Source: G963717155 sp963717155
GTDB lineage: Bacteria; Actinomycetota; Thermoleophilia; Gaiellales; JALYLC01
DNA: 64,000 nucleotides
NCBI GenBank assembly: GCA_963717155.1
Contig: OY970326.1
Span: forward strand, 4,588,001 to 4,652,000
Direction: 5' to 3'
In this document: piece by piece, positions 8,711-15,707 of the stretch
Layout of the letters: every line of letters begins with the position of its first letter
Numbering within the stretch: position 1 is the stretch's first letter
The notes under the pieces: model-generated
Told to the model about the DNA's origin: nothing
What the model saw: only the letters and a program-made list of their open reading frames with translations
Database searches by the model: none
Program-made: the position numbers and the translations under genes

Positions 8711-9390
8711 CGGCCCGTCGCCCGGTGCAGGATCGGCGTCGGGGTCCCGGCCTGCGCGGCCCAGCCACGGCGCAGCGGCCCCGACTCGAGCCACAGCGTC
8801 AGGAGTATCGGGGCGAGCAGCACCCCGCAGGCGGCCGTCCAGCGCCAGCGCGCTGCGACGCCCGTCGTCGCCGCGAGACGCCACCAGATGGCCCCGGCGA
8901 CCGCCACGATGCACCCTGCGACGAGCCAGTGCAGCCACGACGCACGAACGTCGGAGCCGGTGCCGAGCCCGTGCACGAGCGCGACCGGCCAGCAGAGGTA
9001 GGCGAGCCAGTGTACGGCGCGCCACGTTCGCAGACCGAGGCGCACACGCACGAGGCTCGTGATGGCCAGGGCCAGCAACAGGTCGAAGGCAACCGCTCCG
9101 AGTCCGAGCCACACGGGTCGGTAACGGGCCGCCATTGGGATCACCGCGTCGCTCCAGCTGATGCCGGCGAACGGGTCGAGCACCGAGGTCGCGATGTGTA
9201 CGGCCAGGAACGCGACCACCAGCAGTGACAGGTTGCGATGCAGCATCGCGGTCGCGAACCGTGGGACGTGCGGGGCGCCGGCCCGGTTGTGCGCGGTGAT
9301 GCCCAGCACGAGGCTGGCCGTGAGCAGGACGAGCGACACGGCCCCCGTCCCGCGCGCCAGGTACCAGAGCTCCTTGTTCGTCACGAGCAT
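8707..9390 (-). CDS. Ferric-reductase-like transmembrane heme protein (first copy)
   Basis: A 227-residue membrane protein with about six spans. Two histidine pairs sit on neighbouring helices (LHRNLSLLVVAFLAVHI and VHWLAYLCWPVALVHGLG), the arrangement that binds two b hemes across the membrane in the ferric reductase domain. It has no cytoplasmic FAD/NAD domain, so it must take electrons from another protein. The C-terminal tail ends in GWAAQAGTPTPILHRATGR. It lies between apbE (4-base gap) and the NuoF-like gene (4-base overlap). A second, divergent copy with the related GIGSGTD loop lies at 13,780. Proposed role: carry electrons across the membrane to an external flavin carrier (inference). 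Confidence 0.75.
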   Translation of the reverse strand: MLVTNKELWYLARGTGAVSLVLLTASLVLGITAHNRAGAPHVPRFATAMLHRNLSLLVVAFLAVHIATSVLDPFAGISWSDAVIPMAARYRPVWLGLGAVAFDLLLALAITSLVRVRLGLRTWRAVHWLAYLCWPVALVHGLGTGSDVRASWLHWLVAGCIVAVAGAIWWRLAATTGVAARWRWTAACGVLLAPILLTLWLESGPLRRGWAAQAGTPTPILHRATGR

Positions 9391-9394
9391 GCGA

Positions 9395-10297
9395 TCACTC
9401 GGCCGGCCACTCGCATGTCGTGACGACGGCGCCCGACGGGCGGACGAGGCGGGCCGGCAGCGAGCGTCGATCGAGCCAGTCGACGGCGGGTTCGCCCTGC
9501 ACGATGCAGGCGGTCGACGCCACGTTCGCATCGACGCAGGTCGCGGCCGCCACGCTGACCGTGCGCCAGACCGGGAGCGGCGGTCCGCCGGTCGTCGGAT
9601 CGACGATGTGGTGCACCGTGCGGTCGCCGCGCCGCCAGACCCGGACCGTCGTGCTCGAGGTCGCCAGGCCTCCTTGCGTGATCGCGACCGTCTGGCCGTC
9701 GGCGTCCGCTGTCGATCGGTGGTCATCGGTGACGCGTACGCTCCATCCCCGATCTGGGGGCGGCCCGGAGATGCTGATGTCGCCGCCAAGGCTCACGAGC
9801 ACCCCGCCGGCCACGGTTGCCGCAGCGGTGGCGGCGCGGTCCGCGGCAAGCGCCTTGGCCGTTGCCCCGAGGTCGAGCGACCCTGTCAGCGGTATTCGCA
9901 CGCGCGCCCGACCGGTATCGAGCTCGATCTCGCGCCAGTGACCGGCCGCTGCGGAGTCGAAGGCGAGATCGGAATCCGGCCGGCTCGACCAGAAGTCCGT
10001 TGCGTAGCCAAGCGCGAGGAGCGAGCGGCCGACGGTCGGATCGACCAACCCGTCCGTCTCTGCCGCTGCCGCGAGCGCGGTGGCGAGCGCCTCGCAGAGC
10101 ACCTCGCCGATCTGTACCCACCGGCCGGGCGAGCGGTTGACGCGCGCAAGCTCCGAGTCGGTGCGGAACCGGCTGCAAGCCGCGTCGATCGCGGCGATCT
10201 CGCGCTCGACCGCGCGACGGGCCACCGGCAGCGAGGTGGGGTCGGTGGTGGCGACGACCGCCGTCGTCCCGAGTGCCGCGAAGGTCGCGCTGCTCAC
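9395..10297 (-). CDS. apbE: FAD:protein FMN transferase, ApbE
   Basis: A 300-residue ApbE-family enzyme, which moves FMN from FAD onto serine or threonine of exported proteins and binds magnesium. Visible motifs: FAALGTTAVV at the start, CSRFRTDSELARVNRS near 41-56, DLGATAKALAADRAA near 148-162, VSLGGDISISG near 177-187 and HHIVDPTTGGPP near 233-244. I see no obvious lipoprotein signal. GTG at 10297 overlaps the stop of the preceding small membrane protein by four bases. Its target is not obvious: no canonical FMN-binding domain gene is in the window, which makes the coupled small protein a candidate. Confidence 0.88.
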   Translation of the reverse strand: MSSATFAALGTTAVVATTDPTSLPVARRAVEREIAAIDAACSRFRTDSELARVNRSPGRWVQIGEVLCEALATALAAAAETDGLVDPTVGRSLLALGYATDFWSSRPDSDLAFDSAAAGHWREIELDTGRARVRIPLTGSLDLGATAKALAADRAATAAATVAGGVLVSLGGDISISGPPPDRGWSVRVTDDHRSTADADGQTVAITQGGLATSSTTVRVWRRGDRTVHHIVDPTTGGPPLPVWRTVSVAAATCVDANVASTACIVQGEPAVDWLDRRSLPARLVRPSGAVVTTCEWPAE

Positions 10298-10650
10298 GAG
10301 CCGCCCGAGACGACGACAGGCGGGGGCGCAGGCGCAGGCGCCTGAACGGGCGCCTGCACCTGCTTCACGGGCGTCCGCACACGTGCGGCCGGCGCATGGT
10401 GGTGCGCCGGGGTCGTCGCCCGCTTCCGCGCCACGCGGTCGATATGCCGCAGGGGGACGGCACGCTTGCGGGCGGCCGCGTGGCGAGGTTGTGAAACGCT
10501 GGGGGCCGCGGTCTTACGCGACGGGCTCGCGCTGCCGACGACAGCTGCGATGAGCAGCGCCGCAGCAGCGGCGAACGCGGCGATCCAGCCGGTGAGCAGG
10601 CGCACGCGGCGCAACCAGCTCGTGCGCCGAGCCTCTGCGTGCTTCCTCAT
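10294..10650 (-). CDS. Small single-span membrane protein with Pro/Ala-rich tail, coupled to apbE
   Basis: About 118 residues from the ATG at 10650 (an in-frame ATG at 10686 is possible). A basic N-terminus is followed by one membrane span (LTGWIAAFAAAAALLIAAVV, about 19-38), then a basic, histidine-rich outer region and a proline/alanine-rich tail that ends VVVSGGS. Its stop overlaps the apbE start. The protein encoded at 12,789 has the same plan, the same position before an ApbE gene, and a tail ending ASGVS. I do not recognise a family. Proposed, not shown: a membrane-anchored FMN carrier modified at the terminal S-G-x-S. Confidence 0.6.
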   Translation of the reverse strand: MRKHAEARRTSWLRRVRLLTGWIAAFAAAAALLIAAVVGSASPSRKTAAPSVSQPRHAAARKRAVPLRHIDRVARKRATTPAHHHAPAARVRTPVKQVQAPVQAPAPAPPPVVVSGGS

Positions 10651-10679
10651 GCGGTGCACTGTGCCCGCACCGCATTGGA

Positions 10680-10693
10680 GCGTCATTAGACGC
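10680..10693. promoter_or_regulatory. Inverted repeat in the divergent redox-island promoter region
   Basis: Perfect five-base arms GCGTC and GACGC flank ATTA. It lies 30 bases before the leftward small-protein start and 58 bases before the response-regulator start. A related GGAGC...ATTA / TAATGCTCC pair overlaps and extends to about 10,720. A response-regulator binding site is plausible because the regulator gene is adjacent; a short random palindrome cannot be excluded. Confidence 0.3.
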
Positions 10694-10750
10694 AGAGCGG
10701 CCCGGACCCTTAATGCTCCTCAAATCTGCCGGGGCGACAATGAGCGCGAG

Positions 10751-11431
10751 ATGCGCATTCTTGTGGTCGAGGACGAGCCGAAGATCGCGGCGCTACTGCG
10801 TCGCGGACTCGCCGAGGAGGGCCACCCGACCGATGTCGCGACCAGCGGCGAGGATGCGCTCTGGATGAGCAAGGCGCACGACTACGACGCCATCGTCCTC
10901 GACGTGATGCTGCCTGAGATCGACGGCTTCGAGACCTGTCGTCGGCTACGGGCCGACGACGTCTGGGCGCCGGTGCTGATGCTCACGGCACGCAATGCGA
11001 TCGTCGACCGGGTGGCGGGTCTCGACGTCGGCGCGGACGATTACCTCGCGAAGCCGTTCTCCTTCGACGAGCTTCTGGCCCGCCTGCGCGCGCTGCATCG
11101 TCGTCGCCCGGCGGAGCGGCCGAGCGTGCTCGAGGTTGGACCGCTCTCGCTCGACCCGGCGACGCGCGAGCTGCGCCGCGATGGTTCAGTGATCCCGCTC
11201 TCCGTCAAGGAGTTCGCCCTGCTCGAGGCGCTGATGCGCAGTCCGGGACAGGTGCTGTCCCGCTACCAGCTGCTGGAGCAGGCCTGGGATCGCGACTACG
11301 ACAACCGGTCGAACGTGGTCGATGTCTACGTCTCGTACCTGCGTGACAAGATCGATCGGCCGTTCGGGACCAACGCGATCGAGACGGTTCGGGGCGTCGG
11401 CTACCGCCTTCGCATGGACGGCGGATGCTGA
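10751..11431 (+). CDS. OmpR/PhoB-type response regulator
   Basis: A 226-residue DNA-binding response regulator. The receiver domain shows the acidic pair in VVEDEP at residues 7-9, the phosphoacceptor Asp51 in IVLDVMLP, the switch threonine in MLTAR near 79 and Lys101 in LAKPF. The C-terminal winged helix includes VKEFALLEALMRSPGQVLSR and VVDVYVSYLRDKID. The ATG at 10751 is preceded by a weak GAGCGCGAG site. The coding region overlaps the kinase start by seven bases. It sits between the two ApbE modules and probably controls at least the rightward one, in whose operon it lies. Confidence 0.9.
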   Translation: MRILVVEDEPKIAALLRRGLAEEGHPTDVATSGEDALWMSKAHDYDAIVLDVMLPEIDGFETCRRLRADDVWAPVLMLTARNAIVDRVAGLDVGADDYLAKPFSFDELLARLRALHRRRPAERPSVLEVGPLSLDPATRELRRDGSVIPLSVKEFALLEALMRSPGQVLSRYQLLEQAWDRDYDNRSNVVDVYVSYLRDKIDRPFGTNAIETVRGVGYRLRMDGGC

Positions 11432-12792
11432 CCCGCCTCTCGATCCGGATCCGCCTCACCGTCGTGTTCGCCGGTGTGATGGCGATCGTGCTGCTCGCCC
11501 TCGGCGCCTTCGTGTACGAGCGGGTCGGAAGCTCGCTGAACAGCTCGGTGAATCGCGACCTCGACGTTCGCGCCGACGACGTCAGTGCGCTGACCCATCG
11601 CGCAGCGACTGCCGACGGCCACGACTTCGGGGGCGCCGAGGGCGTCGCCCAACTCCTCACACCCGGTGGGAAGGTCGCACGGACGACGCCGGACGTGGGG
11701 AGCCGCTCGCTCCTGACTCCCGCTCAGCTCCTCGCCGCGCGAAGCGGGCCGCTGCGCTTCGAGCTCGCGTCGCTTCCCGGCTTCGGCGAGGGGCACTGGC
11801 GGGTGCTCGCGCGCCCGGTGTCGGACGTTCCCGGGGCCGAGATCGCGGTCGTCGCAGCGTCGCTCGAGCCACGCGAGGAGGCCCTCGATCACCTGTTTGT
11901 CGAGCTCCTTGTCGGTGGCGCGGCGGCGCTGCTCCTGGCGTCGGCGGCGGGCTACGGGCTTGCGGCCGCGGCGCTCCGCCCGGTCGAGGCGATGAGCCGC
12001 AAGGCTGCAGCCATCTCCCTTCGTGGAGACGACAAGCGGCTGCCCGTGCCGCCGACCGGCGACGAGATTGCGAAGCTCGGCGAGCGGCTCAACGAGATGC
12101 TCGCCCGCATCGAGGCGGCGTTCGCGCACGAGCGTCGCTTCCTCGCCGACGCGAGCCACGAGCTGCAGACGCCGCTCGCGATCCTCAGGGCCGAGCTCGA
12201 GCTCGCACTGAGGCGTCCGCGCTCGCGCGAGGAGCTCGAGGACGTCGTGCGCTCCGCCCAGGAGGAGACGAACCGGCTGGGAACGCTTGCCGAGGACCTG
12301 CTCGTGGTCGCGCGCTCGGATCAGGGTGCTTTGCCCGTCAGCGTCGCGACGGTCGGCGCGGATGAGCTGCTGCGGGGCGTCGCCGAGCGGTTCGCGCGCC
12401 GCGCGACCGAGGAAGGCCGGACTCTCTCGACCGAGACACCGGCAGGGCTCGAGCTCGTCTGCGATCCGGTGCGCATCGGCCAGGCGCTCGCCAACCTGAT
12501 CGACAACTCCCTCCGCTACGGCGGCGGCTCGATCACGCTCGCCGCGATTCCGCGAGGCGACATGGTCGAGTTGCACGTGCGGGATGACGGCGGCGGCTTT
12601 CCGGCGGCCTTCCTGCCGAGGGCGTTCGAGCGGTTCAGCCGCGCGAGCGACGCGCGCTCGAGCTCGGGCAGCGGTCTCGGACTAGCGATCGTCCAGGCGA
12701 TAGCAATGGCGCACGGCGGTAGCGCCGCTGCTGCTAACCGAGGCGGTGGAGGGTCGGATGTCTGGCTCGCGCTGCCGAGGCAGGCGGTATGA
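11425..12792 (+). CDS. Membrane sensor histidine kinase
   Basis: A 455-residue kinase. Membrane spans near residues 10-33 and 155-178 enclose an outer sensor region of about 120 residues. A HAMP linker follows, then the phosphoacceptor His245 in ASHELQTPLAI. The ATP-binding domain shows NLIDNSLRYGG (N box), DDGGGFP (G1) and SGSGLGLAIVQA (G2). Its start overlaps the regulator stop, so it is the cognate kinase. The sensor domain has no motif that I recognise; the context suggests that it may read redox state or an extracellular electron acceptor. Confidence 0.9.
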   Translation: MLTRLSIRIRLTVVFAGVMAIVLLALGAFVYERVGSSLNSSVNRDLDVRADDVSALTHRAATADGHDFGGAEGVAQLLTPGGKVARTTPDVGSRSLLTPAQLLAARSGPLRFELASLPGFGEGHWRVLARPVSDVPGAEIAVVAASLEPREEALDHLFVELLVGGAAALLLASAAGYGLAAAALRPVEAMSRKAAAISLRGDDKRLPVPPTGDEIAKLGERLNEMLARIEAAFAHERRFLADASHELQTPLAILRAELELALRRPRSREELEDVVRSAQEETNRLGTLAEDLLVVARSDQGALPVSVATVGADELLRGVAERFARRATEEGRTLSTETPAGLELVCDPVRIGQALANLIDNSLRYGGGSITLAAIPRGDMVELHVRDDGGGFPAAFLPRAFERFSRASDARSSSGSGLGLAIVQAIAMAHGGSAAAANRGGGGSDVWLALPRQAV

Positions 12793-13043
12793 ACGACTCG
12801 CGGATCGGAGCTGCCCGGCGGCGAGCGGCGGTCGCCAAGGCCGTCCTGGGTGGGACGGGAGTGGTTGCGTTCGCGGTAGCGATGGGCTTCGCGCGCGTCT
12901 CGCACGCCGGCCACCAGAAGCACCGGCTCCAGTCGCTGTCTGCGCCGCCGCGCTTTCTCGCGGTGGTGCACAACGACCAGCTGCAGGCCGGGATCCTCGG
13001 CCCGGCCTCGGCGCCTCCGGACGCGGCGAGCGGCGTCTCATGA
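12789..13043 (+). CDS. Small single-span membrane protein (second copy), coupled to the second ApbE-like gene
   Basis: An 84-residue protein. A basic N-terminus and one hydrophobic segment (VLGGTGVVAFAVAMGFA, about 19-35) are followed by a short outer part containing RFLAVVHNDQLQAGILG and a tail APPDAASGVS. Its start overlaps the kinase stop by four bases (ATGA), and its own stop overlaps the ApbE-like start. The plan matches the protein at 10,294-10,650, although the middle regions show little similarity. No family recognised. It may be the substrate or partner of the adjacent FMN transferase. Confidence 0.6.
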   Translation: MNDSRIGAARRRAAVAKAVLGGTGVVAFAVAMGFARVSHAGHQKHRLQSLSAPPRFLAVVHNDQLQAGILGPASAPPDAASGVS

Positions 13044-13789
13044 ATTGTCACGAGTTCCAGGCGATGGGCACGACGATCGTGGTCGGCGGTGCGCTCGAGG
13101 GCGAGCGGCAGGCGATCGAACAGCTCTTCGCCGAGCGCGAGCGCGTCTTCAGCCTGTTCCTTCCCGAGTCCGAGCTCTGCACCGTCAACCGTTCATCGGG
13201 ACGTCTCGTCCGGGTCTCGCCGCTCTTCGCCGAGACGCTGGAGGTCGCGCTCGGCGCCGCTCGCCAGACCAAGGGCCTGGTCGATCCCACGCTCGGTGCC
13301 TCGCGGCAGGTTCACGTGATCGGACGCCTCGTCTGGCTACCCGAGGGCGTCGGCCTCGACCTGAACGGCGTGGTCAAGTCGCTCGCCGTCGATGCGGCGC
13401 TCCGGTGCATCTCCAGCGATGGGTTCGTGTCGGCTGGAGGAGATCTCGCCGCACGTGGTCCGCTCACCGTCGAGCTCCCCGGGGGTGACACGGTGCTGCT
13501 GCGTCGCGGCGCGCTCGCGACGAGCGGTACGACCAGGCGCGGCCGCCACCTGATCGATGCACGCACCGGACGGCCATCCGACTCGCCCTGGCGCGAGGTG
13601 ACCGCGTGCGGAGCGAGCTGCCTCGACGCGGACGTCGCGGCCAAGGCGGGCTTCCTTGCCGGCGAGCGGGGGCCTGCGTGGCTCGATCGCCGCGGGATCC
13701 CCGGCCGCTTCGTCGCGGCGGAGGGAAACGCGACCTGCAACGAGGCGTGGCGCGTCGGCCTGCGCGAGGAGGCGGTCGCGTGCATCTGA
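13040..13789 (+). CDS. Second ApbE-like FMN transferase, short form
   Basis: A 249-residue ApbE-family protein, about 50 residues shorter than the copy at 9,395. It keeps FQAMGTTIVVGG at the start, SLFLPESELCTVNRSSGR near 37-54, DLNGVVKSLAVDAAL near 114-128, VSAGGDLAARG near 136-146 and RHLIDARTGRPSDSP near 173-187. The glycine of the usual DLGG motif is replaced by Asn, so activity may be altered. It overlaps the small membrane protein upstream and the ferric-reductase-like gene downstream. Two paralogous ApbE genes in one island suggest two separate acceptor proteins. Confidence 0.8.
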   Translation: MNCHEFQAMGTTIVVGGALEGERQAIEQLFAERERVFSLFLPESELCTVNRSSGRLVRVSPLFAETLEVALGAARQTKGLVDPTLGASRQVHVIGRLVWLPEGVGLDLNGVVKSLAVDAALRCISSDGFVSAGGDLAARGPLTVELPGGDTVLLRRGALATSGTTRRGRHLIDARTGRPSDSPWREVTACGASCLDADVAAKAGFLAGERGPAWLDRRGIPGRFVAAEGNATCNEAWRVGLREEAVACI

Positions 13790-14754
13790 CCTCGAGCTCG
13801 GTGGACTGGTATGCCGCCCGCGCCGGTGGCGTCGTCGCCTACATCCTGCTGACCGTCGTCGTCCTGCTCGGGCTCACCATGTCGAGCAGGCAGCGTCTCG
13901 ATCGCTGGCCGCGCTTCGCGCTGGAGGACGTGCACCGGTTCGGCGGCTTGCTCATGGGGACGTTCCTCGTCATCCACGTCGGGACCATCGCGATCGACTC
14001 GTACCTCCCGTTCTCGCTCCTATCGCTCACCGTGCCGCTCGTCTCGAGCTACCGGCCGGCGTGGACGGCGCTCGGGATCGTGTCCGCCGAGCTGCTCGTC
14101 GCGCTTGCCATCACGAACCACTATCGCGACCGCATCGATCGTCGGTTCTGGCGACGCGCCCACTATCTGAACTTCGCCGTCTGGGGCGCCGCGACGGCGC
14201 ACGGCATCGGGAGCGGCACGGACCGCAATGCGCCATGGTTCATCGCGATCGTCGCGATCTCGGTCGCGTGTGTCGGTGGAGCGACCGCAGCCCGTGTGCT
14301 CCGTCGCCGATCGCTTCCCGCGCGCTGGCGGCGCGGCCCGATCGTCGTGGCGTCGGTCGCACCCGTCCTCCTGGTCGGGCTGGTGCTCGGGCCGCTCCAC
14401 GCGAAGACTCGTACATGGAACGCCACGACGTTCCGCGATCAGCTGACCGGTCAGGTCGTGCGAGACAGCGGTGTCACACGGGGCATCGTCTCGCTCGCCG
14501 GCTCGGGCTCGGGCAAGCAGCGTGTGCTCGTGCGCGCCGATCTGCTCATCTCCCCCCAGAGTCTGCTGTCGACGGCGTTCCAGATGGAGTACCTGCCGAG
14601 CGGAGCGCTCTGCCGCGGCAACGTCACGAAGGTGGCGGCATACAGCTTCGAGGCGACGTGTCGTCTGCCACGAGGCCAGACTCGCCGCGTGCACGCGGAG
14701 TGGCATGCGAGCGGCGACGCCCAGGTCGCCGGCATCGTCAGCGCGCACGCCTGA
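13780..14754 (+). CDS. Ferric-reductase-like transmembrane heme protein with extra C-terminal domain (second copy)
   Basis: A 324-residue membrane protein from GTG 13780. The first about 210 residues carry the heme-binding helices: DVHRFGGLLMGTFLVIHV and RRAHYLNFAVWGAATAHGIG supply two histidine pairs. After the last span (VASVAPVLLVGLVLGPL) comes an outer domain of about 110 residues, largely beta, beginning near FRDQLTGQVVRDS and containing FQMEYLPSGALCRGNV. The copy at 8,707 lacks this domain. The gene overlaps the ApbE-like gene by ten bases. I do not recognise the outer domain; it has no FMN-binding signature. Confidence 0.72.
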   Translation: MHLTSSSVDWYAARAGGVVAYILLTVVVLLGLTMSSRQRLDRWPRFALEDVHRFGGLLMGTFLVIHVGTIAIDSYLPFSLLSLTVPLVSSYRPAWTALGIVSAELLVALAITNHYRDRIDRRFWRRAHYLNFAVWGAATAHGIGSGTDRNAPWFIAIVAISVACVGGATAARVLRRRSLPARWRRGPIVVASVAPVLLVGLVLGPLHAKTRTWNATTFRDQLTGQVVRDSGVTRGIVSLAGSGSGKQRVLVRADLLISPQSLLSTAFQMEYLPSGALCRGNVTKVAAYSFEATCRLPRGQTRRVHAEWHASGDAQVAGIVSAHA

Positions 14755-14757
14755 GCG

Positions 14758-15697
14758 TCAACCCACCGCGAACGGGTTCGACCACGCGAGCGTGCCGTCG
14801 CGGCCGACGACCTCGACGCGCCCCCACTTCTCGAACTCGGGTGGGTCGAACCGCGCGGCGACGATCGACCCGTCGTCGGCCCGCTCGACGACCGAGCCCC
14901 GCCAGTGCATCTCGAGCGGGTGCGCGTTCACGCGGCAGCCGTCCCAGCGGCCCGAGCGGAGCGTCACGGAGCGCGCCGGCGAGGTGCGCACGTCGACGCG
15001 GCCGTCTTCGTGCACGTCGATTCCGTGGATCTCGGCACCGGTCGAGCCGTAGAAGCTTCCGGTGCGCAGTGCCGCGAGGACCGCCGTGCGGCTGCGCTCG
15101 GGGGCGCGCACCATCGTCCAGCCGAGCCGGCTGTCCTGGCCGGCGTAGTGCGAGTCGTCGGTCGCGATGCCGAGGCACGACCCGCCGCGCTGCAGGATGT
15201 CGTCCCAGTGCACGGCCGACAGGCCGTTTCCCTGCAGCAGCTCGGAGCCTCCGTTGTAGACCTCGATCCCCGAGAGATCCGGGGCGCCGAGGTAGTGGTC
15301 GGCGGTGAGGCCCGACCAGTACGGGTGGGCGAGGAAGGCGACGCCGCCCTTCCCGGTGATCCAGCGCGCCGCGTCGGCGATCGACGGGAACTCCTCGCGC
15401 GGCTCGGGGCAGCTCGTCGATCCCGTACGCCAGGACGTCGGCCTCGAGCCCGCCGTCGAGCCTCGCGGACAGCTCGCTCGAGGGGATCAGGAGGATGTCG
15501 CTCGACCCGTCGGCTGCGGGCTCGTGCAGCGTGATGAGCCAGTGGTCCGTGATCGCGAGCACGTCGTAGCCCGCTCGCGCGTAGTGCTCCACCAGCCCGG
15601 TGGTGGTCGGCTCACCGTCCGAGTGGTGGGTGTGGGCGTGCAGCTGGCAGCGGAGCCACGTGCCGGCATGATCGAAGGGAGGTGGCACGGCGGCCAC
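14758..15697 (-). CDS. PHP-domain metal-dependent hydrolase, CehA/McbA-like, with apparent frameshift
   Basis: Predicted metallohydrolase of the PHP superfamily. Metal ligands are visible in CQLHAHTHHSDGEPT and in DVLAITDHWLI; further His and Asp ligands lie in AHPYWSG and ATDDSHYAGQDS. CehA (carbaryl hydrolase) and McbA are known members, but most act on unknown esters or phosphoesters. The frame breaks near 15,408 within a run of four G (top strand); removing one joins the halves into about 312 residues. Start GTG 15697 (GTG 15688 also possible) lies 10 bases from the divergent binding-protein start, so the promoters must overlap the neighbouring coding regions. Confidence 0.78.
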
Positions 15698-15707
15698 GGT
15701 ATATAAG

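Noticed and set aside
15700..15707. TATATAAG before the binding-protein ATG as a -10 box
   Set aside because: It touches the start codon, leaving no room for a transcript start; it may still serve the opposite strand weakly.
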